A stretch of DNA of 34,981 bases, taken from Planctomycetaceae bacterium (GTDB taxonomy: Bacteria > Planctomycetota > Planctomycetia > Planctomycetales > Planctomycetaceae). The stretch is from the NCBI GenBank assembly GCA_028284145.1, contig JANQSH010000133.1:1-34981 (forward strand). The letters run 5' to 3'. Positions 34,936-34,981 of this stretch are shown here, piece by piece (positions within the stretch are counted from its first letter, which is position 1; each line of letters begins with the position of its first letter). A program made the translations under genes and the position numbers. Under the pieces are notes generated by a model. That model saw nothing but the letters and a program-made list of their open reading frames with translations. It was not told the DNA's origin and did not search any database.

Positions 34936-34981
34936 TTATTGGGATTCAAACTCGACTGGAGTGAGGTAGCCGAGCGACGAA
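34936..34981 (-). CDS. IS3-family transposase (orfB), last 14 residues, cut by window edge
   Basis: The last 45 bases read SSLGYLTPVEFESQ-stop on the minus strand, the typical C-terminus of IS3-family (rve integrase) transposases. The rest of the gene lies outside the window. Confidence 0.8.
   Translation of the reverse strand, partial: SSLGYLTPVEFESQ

Overview
The window looks like chromosomal DNA of a planctomycete. The evidence is a DUF1549/DUF1553 protein followed by a Tat-exported DUF1501 protein, a TIGR03546/TIGR03545 pair, a giant Gln/Glu/Ala-rich coiled-coil membrane protein coupled to a squalene-cyclase-fold secreted protein, several large planctomycete-type hypothetical proteins, and gene-sparse spacing on both strands. 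The species cannot be fixed from the sequence alone.

Layout. 1-7155 (+): a repeat copy, then the 1,978-residue coiled-coil protein overlapping by 4 bp a secreted prenyltransferase/squalene-oxidase-repeat protein. 7448-8152 (+): a small SH3/KOW-like protein with four SPLE-type peptide repeats. 8430-10696 (-): an HtrA-like S1C protease and a 275-residue unknown. 11087-11198 (+): tRNA-Cys(GCA) and its terminator. 11643-15556 (+): a possible 58-residue membrane peptide and a 1,157-residue acidic/TM/coiled-coil/TPR protein. 16065-17395 (-): a 28-residue very basic peptide, a long acyl carrier protein with a terminator, and a small FHA protein. 18257-18727 (+): TrmL. 18912-23233 (-): an MFS-PlsC-AMP-ligase fusion (LplT-Aas type) and a RidA protein. 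23692-28004 (+): the DUF1549/DUF1553 and DUF1501 pair. 28127-32830 (-): TIGR03545, TIGR03546 and an ammonium transporter with a clear terminator and a candidate sigma-54 promoter. 33484-33603 (+): tRNA-Ser(CGA) and its terminator. The right edge looks accessory: an orphan protein resembling the C-terminal part of HerA/TraG-like ATPases, then the 3' end of an IS3-family transposase cut by the window edge.

The strongest structure not explained by genes is a family of about 100-bp dispersed elements (seven near-full copies, one half copy and one remnant, in both orientations, all intergenic). They have a perfectly palindromic left terminus (AGAGCGTATTACGCTCT), an imperfect matching right end (GTAAACTGCTCT), an internal CCTG/CAGG hairpin, and in some copies flanking TA. 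They look like non-autonomous, MITE-like elements. One copy overlaps the stop codon of the DUF1501 gene, and two copies 18 kb apart differ at only two positions. A second weaker repeat type and a 14-bp dispersed motif are also present.

Functionally the window mixes envelope and lipid work (Aas fusion, ACP, HtrA, TIGR03545/6, coiled-coil operon), nitrogen uptake (Amt), translation (two tRNAs, TrmL, perhaps the basic peptide) and planctomycete-specific secreted proteins. I see no CRISPR array, rRNA gene, or complete defence or biosynthetic cluster. Functions are given only where motifs support them.
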